A stretch of DNA of 39,670 bases from Rhodococcus sp. KRD197 (GTDB lineage: Bacteria; Actinomycetota; Actinomycetes; Mycobacteriales; Mycobacteriaceae): positions 423,871 through 463,540 of the forward strand of contig NZ_JABFAO010000004.1 of the NCBI RefSeq assembly GCF_017168235.1. The letters are read 5' to 3'. Position numbers and translations under genes: made by a program. Of the stretch, positions 32,328 through 39,670 are shown one piece after another. Under the pieces are notes generated by a model, which saw nothing but the letters and a program-made list of their open reading frames with translations, was not told the origin of the DNA and searched no databases. Each line of letters begins with the position of its first letter. The first letter of the stretch is position 1.

Positions 32328-33353
32328 ATGCGACACGCTGGCTCCCTGCGCACTGTGGTGCTGTCCGGTCTTCTGGCCACAACTGTGATTCTCGGGGGAT
32401 GCAGTTCGGCCGGCGAAGACGCCGAAACCACATCGACCGGTGACTTCGAAACCGTCACCATCGACTCCGCCCTCGGCCGAGCCGTGATCACCGACAAGCC
32501 CGAACGCATCGTCACCCTCGGCATGGGATCCGCCGAAACAGCGATCGCGCTCGGAACCGTACCGGTGGGCGTGGAGGAATACCCCTGGGGATCCGACGAA
32601 TCCGGATACCTGCCGTGGATGTACGACGCAATCACAGAATCGGGCGAGGCACTCCCCGAACAGTTCACTGGCGGCACCGAACTGAACATCGAAGCCATCC
32701 TCGCGCTGGAACCAGACCTGATACTCGCACCGTGGTCCGGCATCACTCAGCAGCAGTTCGATTCGCTCAACGGATTTGCCCCCGTGGTGGCCTACGAGGA
32801 GCAGCCGTGGACCATCACCGGGGAAGAGCAGATCTCCGTCATCGGCAAGGCCATGGGCGAGGAAGGTAAGGCAGCCCAAGAGATCGCCGAGATCAACAGC
32901 CGCTTCGCCGACGCCGCCGCGGCCCACCCCGAGTACCGGGACGTCACCTTCTCCTACATCTACAACACCGGCCCCGGCACGCTCGGCGTGTTCCTTGCCG
33001 AGGAGCAGCGCGTGGCGATGGTCCGCGCACTCGGCCTCGAAATAGATCCGGTCGTGTACACCCTCGACGAAACCGGAGGAACCGACTCCGCAGTCATCGG
33101 CCTGGAGAACGCCAACCTGCTCGACGAGTCGGATCTGATCTTCACCTTCTACTCCGACCCGCAGAACCGCAGCGACACCGAGACCCAACCCGCCTACAAC
33201 CAGATCCCAGCCATCGAACGCGGGTCCGTGGTGGCGCCGACGGACCAACCCTTCGTCACCGGCTCGTCGATCATCAACCCCCTCACCGTCCCGTGGGCAC
33301 TCGAACGCTACGTCCCGATGATCGACGACGCAGTGGCCGAACTGCCGAACTAG
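32328..33353 (+). CDS. Iron-siderophore ABC transporter substrate-binding lipoprotein (FecB/FepB-like)
   Basis: A 341-residue periplasmic-type binding protein. A lipoprotein signal ends in the lipobox LGGC with acceptor Cys25. The helical-backbone-metal-receptor/PeripBP_2 pattern follows: AVITDKPERIVTLGMGSAETAIALGT, LNIEAILALEPDLILAP, then the C-terminal lobe ending NPLTVPWALERYVPMI. Such proteins bind ferric siderophores and hand them to a FecCD-type permease. No permease or ATPase gene is beside it, so it depends on one elsewhere. A candidate iron box precedes it, and AAAAGG lies about 8 nt before the ATG. It is divergent from the SDR gene. Confidence 0.95.
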   Translation: MRHAGSLRTVVLSGLLATTVILGGCSSAGEDAETTSTGDFETVTIDSALGRAVITDKPERIVTLGMGSAETAIALGTVPVGVEEYPWGSDESGYLPWMYDAITESGEALPEQFTGGTELNIEAILALEPDLILAPWSGITQQQFDSLNGFAPVVAYEEQPWTITGEEQISVIGKAMGEEGKAAQEIAEINSRFADAAAAHPEYRDVTFSYIYNTGPGTLGVFLAEEQRVAMVRALGLEIDPVVYTLDETGGTDSAVIGLENANLLDESDLIFTFYSDPQNRSDTETQPAYNQIPAIERGSVVAPTDQPFVTGSSIINPLTVPWALERYVPMIDDAVAELPN

Positions 33354-33369
33354 CGGGCGCTCGGGCTGC

Positions 33370-34854
33370 TCAGAACACCTCGCGCTGTGACTCCTGTTCG
33401 AGCACTTCCTCGAGATCGGAAAGCCTGTTCATCGACGACACCTGACGCGCAGTCCGATGGTTCTGCGCCAACCGATCTCGGTGCCGATGCACAAATGCCC
33501 AGTAGCCCGCCGTGAACGGGCAGGCGTCGGGTCCCAGTCGTTTCTTCGGGTTGAATTCGCAGCCGCCACAGTGGTCTGTCATTCGGTTCAGGTATGCCCC
33601 GCCCGAGGCATACGGCTTGGTCGCGATCAAGCCACCGTCGGCGTGCTGGCTCATCCCGATGACATTGACGGGCATCACCCAAGCGAACCCGTCGACGAAG
33701 GCGGTGGCGAACCATTCCATCAGGGCTTTCGGGTCGTAGCCGCGCTGCAACGCGAAGTTGCCCAGGATCATCAGCCGCGGGATGTGGTGCACCCACCCGC
33801 GATCACGCAGCTCGGACAGGGTGTGCGACATGCAGGCGGCGATCGGTTTTTCGCCATCGAGATCGGTGAACCACGAGGGGAGCGGAACGTGCGCGCCCAG
33901 CTCGTTGCGATCTGCGTATTCGGGTCCGAAGTGCCAGTACAGATGCCAGACGTACTCGCGCCAACCGAGCACCTGTCGCACGAATCCCTCCACCGACGCC
34001 AGCGAGGCGTCCCCATCACGCCACACCTTCTCCGCCGCCTCGACCACATCGAGAGGCGCAAGCAATCCCAGGTTCAGCGGGACCGACAGTAGCGAGTGCG
34101 ACATCGTCCAATTCTCGGTCATGACGGCGTCCTCGTACTTGCCGAAATCCTGCAGCCGATAGGACACGAAGTGCTGCAACGCCTTCTGTGCTTCGTCGGC
34201 CGTGACGGCGAACAGTCGCCGGCCGTCCTTTCCGATGGTATCGAGATCGAACTCGTCGAGATCGGTTCTCACCTCCTCGTCGATTGCGTCCTCGGTGGGC
34301 CACCACGGTGGATCGACGCCCAGCCTCGCCTGCTTCTTCGGCGGCGGCTCCCGGTTCTCCTCGTCGAGGTTCCATCGCCCGTCCACGGGCTCGTCCCCGT
34401 TCATCAGGATCTCGAAGCGTCGCCGCTGATCGCGGTAGAACGTCTCCATCCTGAACTGGTGCCGGTTGCCGGCCCACTCGGCGAAATCCGCTCGGCCGAG
34501 CGCGAACATCGGCGTCGGCAGGACATCCTCGACGACGCCTTCCTCGGCGAGACGCTGCACGAATCTCTCGGCGGCATGGGAGGTCGGCTCGAACACGAGT
34601 ACCGGTCTGCCGAACTCCTCGAGCGCGTCCCGGTAGGACTCGGCACGCAGGTAGGTGGCGCGTTCGCCCAGCTCCTCGGCGAGATGCCGCATTCCCGAAA
34701 GCACCAAGTGCAGTTTCTGACGGTGGAATCTCCGGCGCTGCGCGGCGCGGGTGCTCTCGATCAGCAACACTTCACGGTGCCCGTGATCGGGTGTGGAGTG
34801 GAAGTGCGGACCGAGTTGGTCGCCGAACAACCAGAGCGGGGCCGAGGAGGTCAT
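33370..34854 (-). CDS. FeS bacterial cryptochrome/photolyase (FeS-BCP, (6-4) photolyase type)
   Basis: A 494-residue member of the FeS-BCP photolyase/cryptochrome class, represented by PhrB and CryB. The four cysteines expected for the [4Fe-4S] cluster are present: Cys341 (AACMSHTL), Cys429 and Cys432 (DHCGGCEF) and Cys445 (DACPFTAGYW). The FAD domain includes MPVNVIGMSQHADGGLIATKPYASGGAYLNRM. PhrB repairs (6-4) photoproducts with FAD and a dimethyl-ribityl-lumazine antenna; repair here is inferred by family. The ATG is at 34854. It is divergent from the ParA gene by 98 bp and convergent with the iron-binding lipoprotein gene, with 16 bp between them. Confidence 0.95.
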   Translation of the reverse strand: MTSSAPLWLFGDQLGPHFHSTPDHGHREVLLIESTRAAQRRRFHRQKLHLVLSGMRHLAEELGERATYLRAESYRDALEEFGRPVLVFEPTSHAAERFVQRLAEEGVVEDVLPTPMFALGRADFAEWAGNRHQFRMETFYRDQRRRFEILMNGDEPVDGRWNLDEENREPPPKKQARLGVDPPWWPTEDAIDEEVRTDLDEFDLDTIGKDGRRLFAVTADEAQKALQHFVSYRLQDFGKYEDAVMTENWTMSHSLLSVPLNLGLLAPLDVVEAAEKVWRDGDASLASVEGFVRQVLGWREYVWHLYWHFGPEYADRNELGAHVPLPSWFTDLDGEKPIAACMSHTLSELRDRGWVHHIPRLMILGNFALQRGYDPKALMEWFATAFVDGFAWVMPVNVIGMSQHADGGLIATKPYASGGAYLNRMTDHCGGCEFNPKKRLGPDACPFTAGYWAFVHRHRDRLAQNHRTARQVSSMNRLSDLEEVLEQESQREVF

Positions 34855-34952
34855 GCACCCCAGGATGCACGGATCTATACATCAGCAAACCCACGCGCTC
34901 TGTGCTGAACTTGGCCCGGTACTCGTGTCCAGGGGGAGGGAGGGGGTTCGCC

Positions 34953-35855
34953 ATGGCGACTGTCATCGCCACGATCAATCTCAAGGGCGGGGTCGGGAAA
35001 ACCACGACCACTGCAGCGCTCGCCGAGTTCATGTCGGCCGAGTTCGGGTACAAGGTTCTGCTCGTCGACCTCGATCCGCAGACCAATCTGACCACGATGA
35101 TGATCGGTGAGCAGCGGTGGCAGGAGGTCAACGACCGGAAACAGACCGTCGACGCCTTGTTCGCCAGCGCCCTGGACGCGGATCTACCGGAGTTCGACGT
35201 CGACCGGTCCCTGGTGCGGGGAGTATCGCCACTGGAGTCGGTCCGCGGCATCGACCTGCTTGCGTCCTCGCTCGATCTGATGGAGACGCAGGAGGAGATG
35301 AACGCCTGGCAGTACGAGGTGCCGGGCTCGCTCGAGCCGCTGCTGGTGCTGCGGGCCGCGCTGGCGAACGTGCGATCGAACTACGATTTCATCCTTCTCG
35401 ACTGCGCCCCCAACCTGGGTATCGTCACCGCGAACGGTCTCATGATGGCCGACGCCTACGTCGTCCCTGCCATCCCCGACGTGCTGTCGACGTACGGCAT
35501 ACCGCAGCTACAGAGACGGGTGCAGCGGTTCACCGATCGCACCGGTCACACGCTCACGCCACTGGGCCTGATCATCACGAAGTACCGCGGAAGTTCGTCT
35601 CTGCATCGAACGACGATCGAGCGCCTACAGCGGGCGGTGTTCGAATACGACGCGCTTCCCGCACACGAACGCGCTTCCCGTCCTCGACCTCCGACGGTGA
35701 TACCGCATTGGATTCCGGAATCCAATCAGATCGCGCAGTCCGCGGATTTCGTGGACTTCGGCACGCTTCGGCAGAAGTACGGCACCCACGGGCAGTTCGA
35801 GACGCTGCGCAATGTGACCGATCATCTCGTGCAGAATGTCGGTGTCTATCTGTGA
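34953..35855 (+). CDS. ParA/MinD-family ATPase (orphan, no ParB neighbour)
   Basis: A 300-residue ParA-like ATPase. The deviant Walker A KGGVGKTT is at 11-18, followed by the VLLVDLDPQTNLTTMM switch and FILLDCAPNLGIVTANGLMMADAY. Cellular ParA partners usually have a ParB encoded next door; none is seen here. Downstream YRGSSSLHRTTIERL and the C-terminal helix fit the ParA/Soj fold. A very strong purine-rich ribosome-binding site (AGGGGGAGGGAGGGGG) precedes the ATG at 34953. The role may be to position a protein or plasmid-like element. PhoD follows after 27 bp. Confidence 0.93.
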   Translation: MATVIATINLKGGVGKTTTTAALAEFMSAEFGYKVLLVDLDPQTNLTTMMIGEQRWQEVNDRKQTVDALFASALDADLPEFDVDRSLVRGVSPLESVRGIDLLASSLDLMETQEEMNAWQYEVPGSLEPLLVLRAALANVRSNYDFILLDCAPNLGIVTANGLMMADAYVVPAIPDVLSTYGIPQLQRRVQRFTDRTGHTLTPLGLIITKYRGSSSLHRTTIERLQRAVFEYDALPAHERASRPRPPTVIPHWIPESNQIAQSADFVDFGTLRQKYGTHGQFETLRNVTDHLVQNVGVYL

Positions 35856-35882
35856 TCGAGTGATACACCAACTGTCGGTGAC

Positions 35883-37634
35883 GTGAACATTCACCCCCGG
35901 TGGCCAGCCCGACTTGACCTGCGCCTCGAGTTCGCATGGACTGGTCGGGTGGTTTCACGAGAAGGTGTGTCCAGGCGCGGGTTTCTGAAGTCCTCGTCGA
36001 TTGCTGTCGCGGCGGTCGGCGCGGCTACCGGTGTGGCAGGAGCGCTGCCCAGGGTTGCTCGTGCGCAAGGTGCGGAATTCGTGCCGTTCGCGCACGGTGT
36101 CGCCTCGGGTGATCCGACGCCGGATGCGGTGATCGTCTGGACCCGTGTGACTCCGACTCCCGACGCGAGGCCGGGGTCCGGTGTGGGCCCGGTGACGTCG
36201 GTCCGGTGGCGTGTCGCCACCGACCCGGAACTGACCAATCTCGTACGCAGTGGCACGGTGTCCACCTCCGCGGACGTCGACCACACCGTGAAGGTCGATG
36301 TCGACGGGCTTTCCGCGGCGACCACGTACCACTACTGCTTCGAGGTACTCGACGGCCCGGCTGCGGGAACGCAGTCGACCATCGGCACCACCCGGACGGC
36401 GCCGACGAACGATGCAGACGTCGATCGAATCCGGTTCGGTGTCGTCTCCTGTTCCAACTGGGAGTCCGGATACTTCGGCGCCTACCGCCACCTGGCGTCC
36501 CGCACCGATCTCGATGCGATCATTCATTTGGGCGACTACCTCTACGAGTACCGGACCGGTGCGTTCGCCGGGAAGTACGGTGTGGTTCGCCAGCATGACC
36601 CGGTGCACGAGATCGTCAGTCTCTCCGATTATCGAATCCGCCACGGTCAGTACAAGAGCGACCCGGATCTGCAGGCGGCGCATCTCGGTGTCCCGTGGAT
36701 CTGCACGTGGGACGACCACGAGAGCGCCAACGACGCCTACGACGGTGGCGCGGAGAATCATCAGCCAGAGACCGAGGGGCCATGGAACGTTCGCAAGGCC
36801 AATTCGGTGCAGGCCTATTACGAGTGGATGCCGGTTCGAGTAGCCGGTACGCCGCAGAACAGGCACCTGTACCGGCGCCTGCGCTTCGGTAGCCTGCTCG
36901 AGCTTTCCATGCTGGACCTGCGCACGTATCGCTCGAAGCAGGTCGCGCCCACAGCAGGCGCCGAAGTCGATTCACCCGATCGCACCATCACCGGCCGAGA
37001 TCAGATGAACTGGCTGACCGATGGGATCGTCAGCTCGCCTACGACGTGGAAGATCGTCGGCAATCCCGTGATGATCACCCCGGTGCTGGTCCCGCCGCTC
37101 GAGAGCGAAGCTGCCGGCGCTTTGACCGAACTTCTCGGCATTCCCCGGGGTGGGGTGCCCTACATGGCCGACCCGTGGGACGGGTACACCGCCGATCGTG
37201 CGCGGCTGCTCGGGGCAATCGCCGACAACGGCGTCAACAACACTGTGTTCATCACCGGCGATATTCACTCGTCGTGGGCCTGCGATATTCCGCAGGACGC
37301 TGCGCGTTACTTCGAGACGGGGGCGGTCGCGACCGAACTGGTCGTGACGTCGGTATCGTCCGCCAATGTCGACGACCTCACGCGCACGCCGCCACACACT
37401 CTCGGCCGTGTCGCGGAGTCTGCCCTGACCACGCTGAACAGGCATATCCGCTATGTCGAACTCGACAGCCACGGCTTCGGGGTGTTCACCGTGACGCCGA
37501 CGGGTGTGCAGATGGACCACTGGTATCTCGACGCCAAGGAAGACCCGTTGACCGGGGTGTACTGGGGTGCGGGCTTCACCGTGCCCGCCGGTACCGCCCG
37601 CGTCGAGCACGCTGCGCTGCCGGTGCGCACGTAA
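35883..37634 (+). CDS. phoD: PhoD-type alkaline phosphatase/phosphodiesterase, Tat-exported
   Basis: A secreted metallophosphoesterase of up to 583 residues. A twin-arginine signal (VSRRGFLKSSS, Arg31-Arg32 counting from the first GTG, then an AAVGAATGVAGALP hydrophobic core and ARA) is followed by the PhoD N-terminal Ig-like domain FAHGVASGDPTPDAVIVWTRV. The catalytic domain has FGVVSCSNWESG (Cys of the Fe site), HLGDYLYEY, TWDDHESAND and FITGDIHSSW. The start is uncertain: GTG at 35883 gives a long n-region, and GTG at 35949 would place the RR near residue 9. Expected product action is phosphate release from phosphoesters outside the cell. The ParA gene lies 27 bp upstream. Confidence 0.94.
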   Translation: MNIHPRWPARLDLRLEFAWTGRVVSREGVSRRGFLKSSSIAVAAVGAATGVAGALPRVARAQGAEFVPFAHGVASGDPTPDAVIVWTRVTPTPDARPGSGVGPVTSVRWRVATDPELTNLVRSGTVSTSADVDHTVKVDVDGLSAATTYHYCFEVLDGPAAGTQSTIGTTRTAPTNDADVDRIRFGVVSCSNWESGYFGAYRHLASRTDLDAIIHLGDYLYEYRTGAFAGKYGVVRQHDPVHEIVSLSDYRIRHGQYKSDPDLQAAHLGVPWICTWDDHESANDAYDGGAENHQPETEGPWNVRKANSVQAYYEWMPVRVAGTPQNRHLYRRLRFGSLLELSMLDLRTYRSKQVAPTAGAEVDSPDRTITGRDQMNWLTDGIVSSPTTWKIVGNPVMITPVLVPPLESEAAGALTELLGIPRGGVPYMADPWDGYTADRARLLGAIADNGVNNTVFITGDIHSSWACDIPQDAARYFETGAVATELVVTSVSSANVDDLTRTPPHTLGRVAESALTTLNRHIRYVELDSHGFGVFTVTPTGVQMDHWYLDAKEDPLTGVYWGAGFTVPAGTARVEHAALPVRT

Positions 37635-37661
37635 AGACGTACACGCGGCATACTTTGCTGT

Positions 37662-38504
37662 ATGGCAGTACCGAAAATCGTCTTGTTCTACGTGTTCACG
37701 CCGTTGCCGGATCCGGAGGCCATCCGGCTCTGGCAACATGCGCTCGCCGACTCGAACAACCTCACCGGACGCATCATCGTCTCCGAACACGGGATCAATG
37801 CCACCGTCGGCGGAGAAGTAGCCGATGTGAAGAAGTACGTGCGAGGTACTCGCTCGTATGTCCCGTTCGCCGACGCGGACATCAAGTGGTCGGACGGCCT
37901 CGGTGACGACTTCCCGAAGCTCAGCGTCAGGGTTCGCCCCGAGATCGTCACATTCGGTGCACCCGAGGAACTGAAGGTCGCCGCCGAGGGCGTGGTCGGC
38001 GGGGGAGTGCACCTGAGTCCGCACCAGGTCCACGAACTGGTGGACGAGCGCGGCGACGAGGTGGTGTTCTTCGACGGCCGCAATGCGTTCGAGGCGCAGA
38101 TCGGCAAATTCAAGAACGCAGTGGTTCCCGATGTCGAGACCACCCGCGATTTCGTGGCACAGCTCGAGTCCGGGCAGTTCGACCACCTCAAGAAGGCCCC
38201 CGTCGTGACGTACTGCACCGGCGGAGTCCGATGCGAGGTGCTGTCCGCCCTGATGCGTTCGCGTGGCTTCGAGGAGGTCTACCAGCTCGACGGCGGCATC
38301 GTTCGCTACGGCGAAACATTCGGTGACGATGCGCTGTGGGAGGGTTCGCTCTACGTCTTCGACAAGCGGATGACGGTGGACTTCTCGGATCACACCTCGG
38401 TGATCGGCCGGTGCTCCGCGTGCGCCAACCCGACCTCCCGCTACCAGGACTTCGACGGCGACGACGGTCGGGGCCTGCGCCTGGTGTGCGTGGACTGTGC
38501 CTGA
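37662..38504 (+). CDS. trhO: tRNA uridine(34) hydroxylase TrhO (rhodanese-related)
   Basis: A 280-residue protein of the TrhO/YceA family, which hydroxylates uridine 34 of certain tRNAs at position 5. The N-terminal ferredoxin-like domain ([31 protein letters not shown]) leads to a rhodanese domain with the catalytic Cys185 in YCTGGVRCE and a C-terminal four-Cys cluster (CSAC at 251-254, CVDC at 276-279) that may hold zinc. The ATG is at 37662. The stop TGA is at 38502-38504 and the downstream pseudouridine synthase GTG is at 38497, so the two genes overlap by 8 bp. Confidence 0.96.
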   Translation: MAVPKIVLFYVFTPLPDPEAIRLWQHALADSNNLTGRIIVSEHGINATVGGEVADVKKYVRGTRSYVPFADADIKWSDGLGDDFPKLSVRVRPEIVTFGAPEELKVAAEGVVGGGVHLSPHQVHELVDERGDEVVFFDGRNAFEAQIGKFKNAVVPDVETTRDFVAQLESGQFDHLKKAPVVTYCTGGVRCEVLSALMRSRGFEEVYQLDGGIVRYGETFGDDALWEGSLYVFDKRMTVDFSDHTSVIGRCSACANPTSRYQDFDGDDGRGLRLVCVDCA

Positions 38505-39459
38505 GCAGGCTCCACTCCCGCCTAACCGGGTCATTCCGCAGGCTCCACTCCTGCCCAACCGGGTCATTGCGCAGGCTCCACTCCTGCCCTTCCGGGACGG
38601 CCTTGCGCCCCTTCGTATCCGGCTCCCACACGGCGAGACCGCGGCGACGGTACTCGATTTCCTGGTGCGCGAGTATCCGGCCGATCACTGGGCCGAGATG
38701 ATGGCCGAGGGCGACGTCGTCGACGAGAAAGCTCGCCGGTGGACCGCGGACAGTCCTTATGCACCAGGACGATTCGTGTACTTCCACCGTACGCCCGCAC
38801 CAGAGGTGCCCGTCCCGTTCGAGCTCGACATCCTGCACGACGACGACGGCATCGTCGTCGTCGACAAGCCACACTTTCTTGCGACCATTCCGCGGGGGAT
38901 GCACGTCACCGAGACAGCGACGGTGCGGTTGCGTCGCCTGCTCGACTGCCCGCACCTCACTCCTGCGCATCGGCTCGACCGTGCGACGGCGGGCGTGCTG
39001 ATCTTCACGCGGACAGCCGATTTGCGTCGGCCATATCAGGAACTGTTTTCATCCCGGTCGGTCCTCAAGGAGTACGAGGCCGTCGCGGGATGCGACCCCG
39101 AACTCGACTTCCCGCGAACTGTGCGTAGTCGAATCGAAAAAGATCACGGCGTGATGGTGGCGCGGGAAGAGCCCGGCGAGCCGAACAGCGAAACGCGAAT
39201 CGAACTGATCGAAACGATGGGGGAGTGGGCCCGGTACCGGTTGTTCCCGCACACCGGTCGAACGCATCAGCTGCGAATTCATATGTCCTCGTTGGGCATC
39301 CCGATCAAGGGCGATCCATACTACCCAGTTTTCACACGCACAGCCGCCGACGATTTCAGCGCCCCGCTGCAACTACTCGCGCGTGCAATCGAATTCGATG
39401 ATCCGGTCACCGGTGAGCGCCGACGCTTCGAGAGTCAGCGCAACCTCGTCGATCGGTAG
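38497..39459 (+). CDS. RluA-family pseudouridine synthase with a repeat-derived N-terminus
   Basis: A 320-residue RNA pseudouridine synthase. The catalytic Asp161 is in [30 protein letters not shown] and [29 protein letters not shown] complete the RluA signature. The first approximately 35 residues come from an 11-residue repeat ([11 protein letters not shown]) generated by a 33-bp DNA repeat; the family's usual start corresponds to [15 protein letters not shown]. No strong ribosome-binding site precedes the GTG at 38497, and a later start within the repeat is possible. It is downstream of and coupled to trhO. The target RNA is not predictable from this sequence. Confidence 0.92.
   Translation: MPEQAPLPPNRVIPQAPLLPNRVIAQAPLLPFRDGLAPLRIRLPHGETAATVLDFLVREYPADHWAEMMAEGDVVDEKARRWTADSPYAPGRFVYFHRTPAPEVPVPFELDILHDDDGIVVVDKPHFLATIPRGMHVTETATVRLRRLLDCPHLTPAHRLDRATAGVLIFTRTADLRRPYQELFSSRSVLKEYEAVAGCDPELDFPRTVRSRIEKDHGVMVAREEPGEPNSETRIELIETMGEWARYRLFPHTGRTHQLRIHMSSLGIPIKGDPYYPVFTRTAADDFSAPLQLLARAIEFDDPVTGERRRFESQRNLVDR
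38506..38596 (+). repeat. 33-bp tandem repeat (2.75 copies) beginning just after the trhO stop
   Basis: Units at 38506-38538, 38539-38571 and a partial unit at 38572-38596 each begin CAGGCTCCACTC and contain AACCGGGTCATT, with a few substitutions (CCG/CTG, AA/TT). The 33-bp period keeps the frame, encoding an 11-residue repeat [11 protein letters not shown] in the pseudouridine synthase N-terminus. No spacer sequence separates the units, so it is a minisatellite, not CRISPR. Confidence 0.92.
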
Positions 39460-39480
39460 CGCCGACACAGGCCCCGACAT

Positions 39481-39519
39481 CACTGCACCCCCTGTCGCTG
39501 AGCGGCCGGGGGTGCAGTG
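39481..39519. terminator. Bidirectional hairpin terminator between convergent genes
   Basis: A 12-bp perfect stem CACTGCACCCCC (39481-39492) pairs with 39508-39519 around a 15-nt loop. It lies 21 bp after the pseudouridine synthase stop and 12 bp before the 3' end of the convergent carboxyltransferase gene, and can serve both. Confidence 0.75.
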
Positions 39520-39531
39520 GTTGTCGAAATG

Positions 39532-39670
39532 CTATGCCTGTGTGCGGGTTATGCCGCGTTCGATTGCGGCGATGATTTGTGGTCTGAGTTCGGCGGCGGG
39601 GACGATGTGGTGGACGGATCCGACTTGTTGGGCTCGTTGGATGTTGTGGATGGTTTCGAATTCGGATGCG
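39532..39670 (-). CDS. C-terminal fragment of a biotin-dependent acyl-CoA carboxylase carboxyltransferase (5' end beyond window)
   Basis: The last 45 residues of a minus-strand gene, read from the right edge to a TAG at 39532-39534. EFETIHNIQRAQQVGSVHHIVPAAELRPQIIAAIERGIT resembles the C-terminus of AccD/AccA-type carboxyltransferase proteins, where a VGSVxxIIxxxxLRPxLIxAVERG tail is usual. The biotin carboxylase partner and substrate are not visible. Identification rests on this short tail only. Confidence 0.7.
   Translation of the reverse strand, partial: ASEFETIHNIQRAQQVGSVHHIVPAAELRPQIIAAIERGITRTQA

Noticed and set aside
36972..38567. A 531-codon minus-strand frame
   Set aside because: It spans the antisense of phoD and trhO and has no family match; its N-terminal repeats ([10 protein letters not shown]) are just the reverse reading of the 33-bp repeat.
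38506..38596. CRISPR array
   Set aside because: The units are directly adjacent with no unique spacers, and there are only 2.75 copies with no cas genes.
1..39670. tRNA, rRNA, insertion sequence, prophage or attachment site
   Set aside because: No cloverleaf tRNA-like sequence, transposase, integrase or phage gene was recognised by eye on either strand. A tRNA scan would be decisive and could not be run.

Overview
The window is high-GC, gene-dense chromosomal DNA of an actinobacterium, most likely a Rhodococcus-type member of the Mycobacteriales. The supporting evidence is a luciferase-like (F420-type) oxidoreductase, a candidate IdeR-type iron box, a mycobacterial Rv0805-like cyclic nucleotide phosphodiesterase convergent with a Stealth/CpsY-like gene, several acyl-CoA enzymes, GTG starts and many 1-4 nt gene overlaps. 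Genus is an inference from family resemblance; no rRNA, tRNA, prophage, insertion sequence or CRISPR array was seen.

Layout. 1-5.7 kb: the partial ATPase of an ABC-2 type exporter, a two-gene unit (EcsC-like protein, luciferase-like oxidoreductase), an AraC regulator overlapping a VOC protein, a glutathionyl-hydroquinone-reductase-like thiol transferase and a GNAT protein. 5.7-14.9 kb: a cold-shock gene with an overlapping leader ORF, a divergent acyl-CoA dehydrogenase/enoyl-CoA hydratase pair, adenine deaminase, a membrane-anchored molybdopterin oxidoreductase with an internal Tat motif, a thioesterase-like protein, an aldonolactone-oxidase-type flavoprotein, a TetR regulator and a PLP-dependent aldolase-like protein. 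14.9-24.1 kb: a 1140-residue nuclease/RNase H-like/SF1 helicase fusion, an alpha/beta hydrolase, a long-chain acyl-CoA synthetase, a DEAD-box RNA helicase, a RidA-like protein and a histidine phosphatase. 24.2-30.9 kb: a two-subunit acyl-CoA dehydrogenase, the cAMP-phosphodiesterase-like gene, a Stealth phosphotransferase, VanZ-like and methyltransferase genes, and a DinB-fold protein. 30.9-39.7 kb: SRPBCC and SDR proteins, an iron-siderophore binding lipoprotein behind a candidate iron box, a bacterial FeS photolyase/cryptochrome, an orphan ParA, PhoD phosphatase, tRNA hydroxylase TrhO, an RluA-type pseudouridine synthase and the tail of a biotin-dependent carboxyltransferase.

The genes mostly look like ordinary accessory and housekeeping metabolism: lipid oxidation, redox and thiol chemistry, RNA remodelling and tRNA/rRNA modification. 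The most unusual signals are non-coding or architectural. There is a family of three dispersed palindromes, each flanked by small hairpins, with base changes that are compensated across the arms. A 33-bp tandem repeat runs from just after the trhO stop into the N-terminus of the pseudouridine synthase. An 18-codon leader ORF overlaps the start of the cold-shock gene. The large fusion protein carries a four-cysteine, Cas4/AddB-like nuclease domain.
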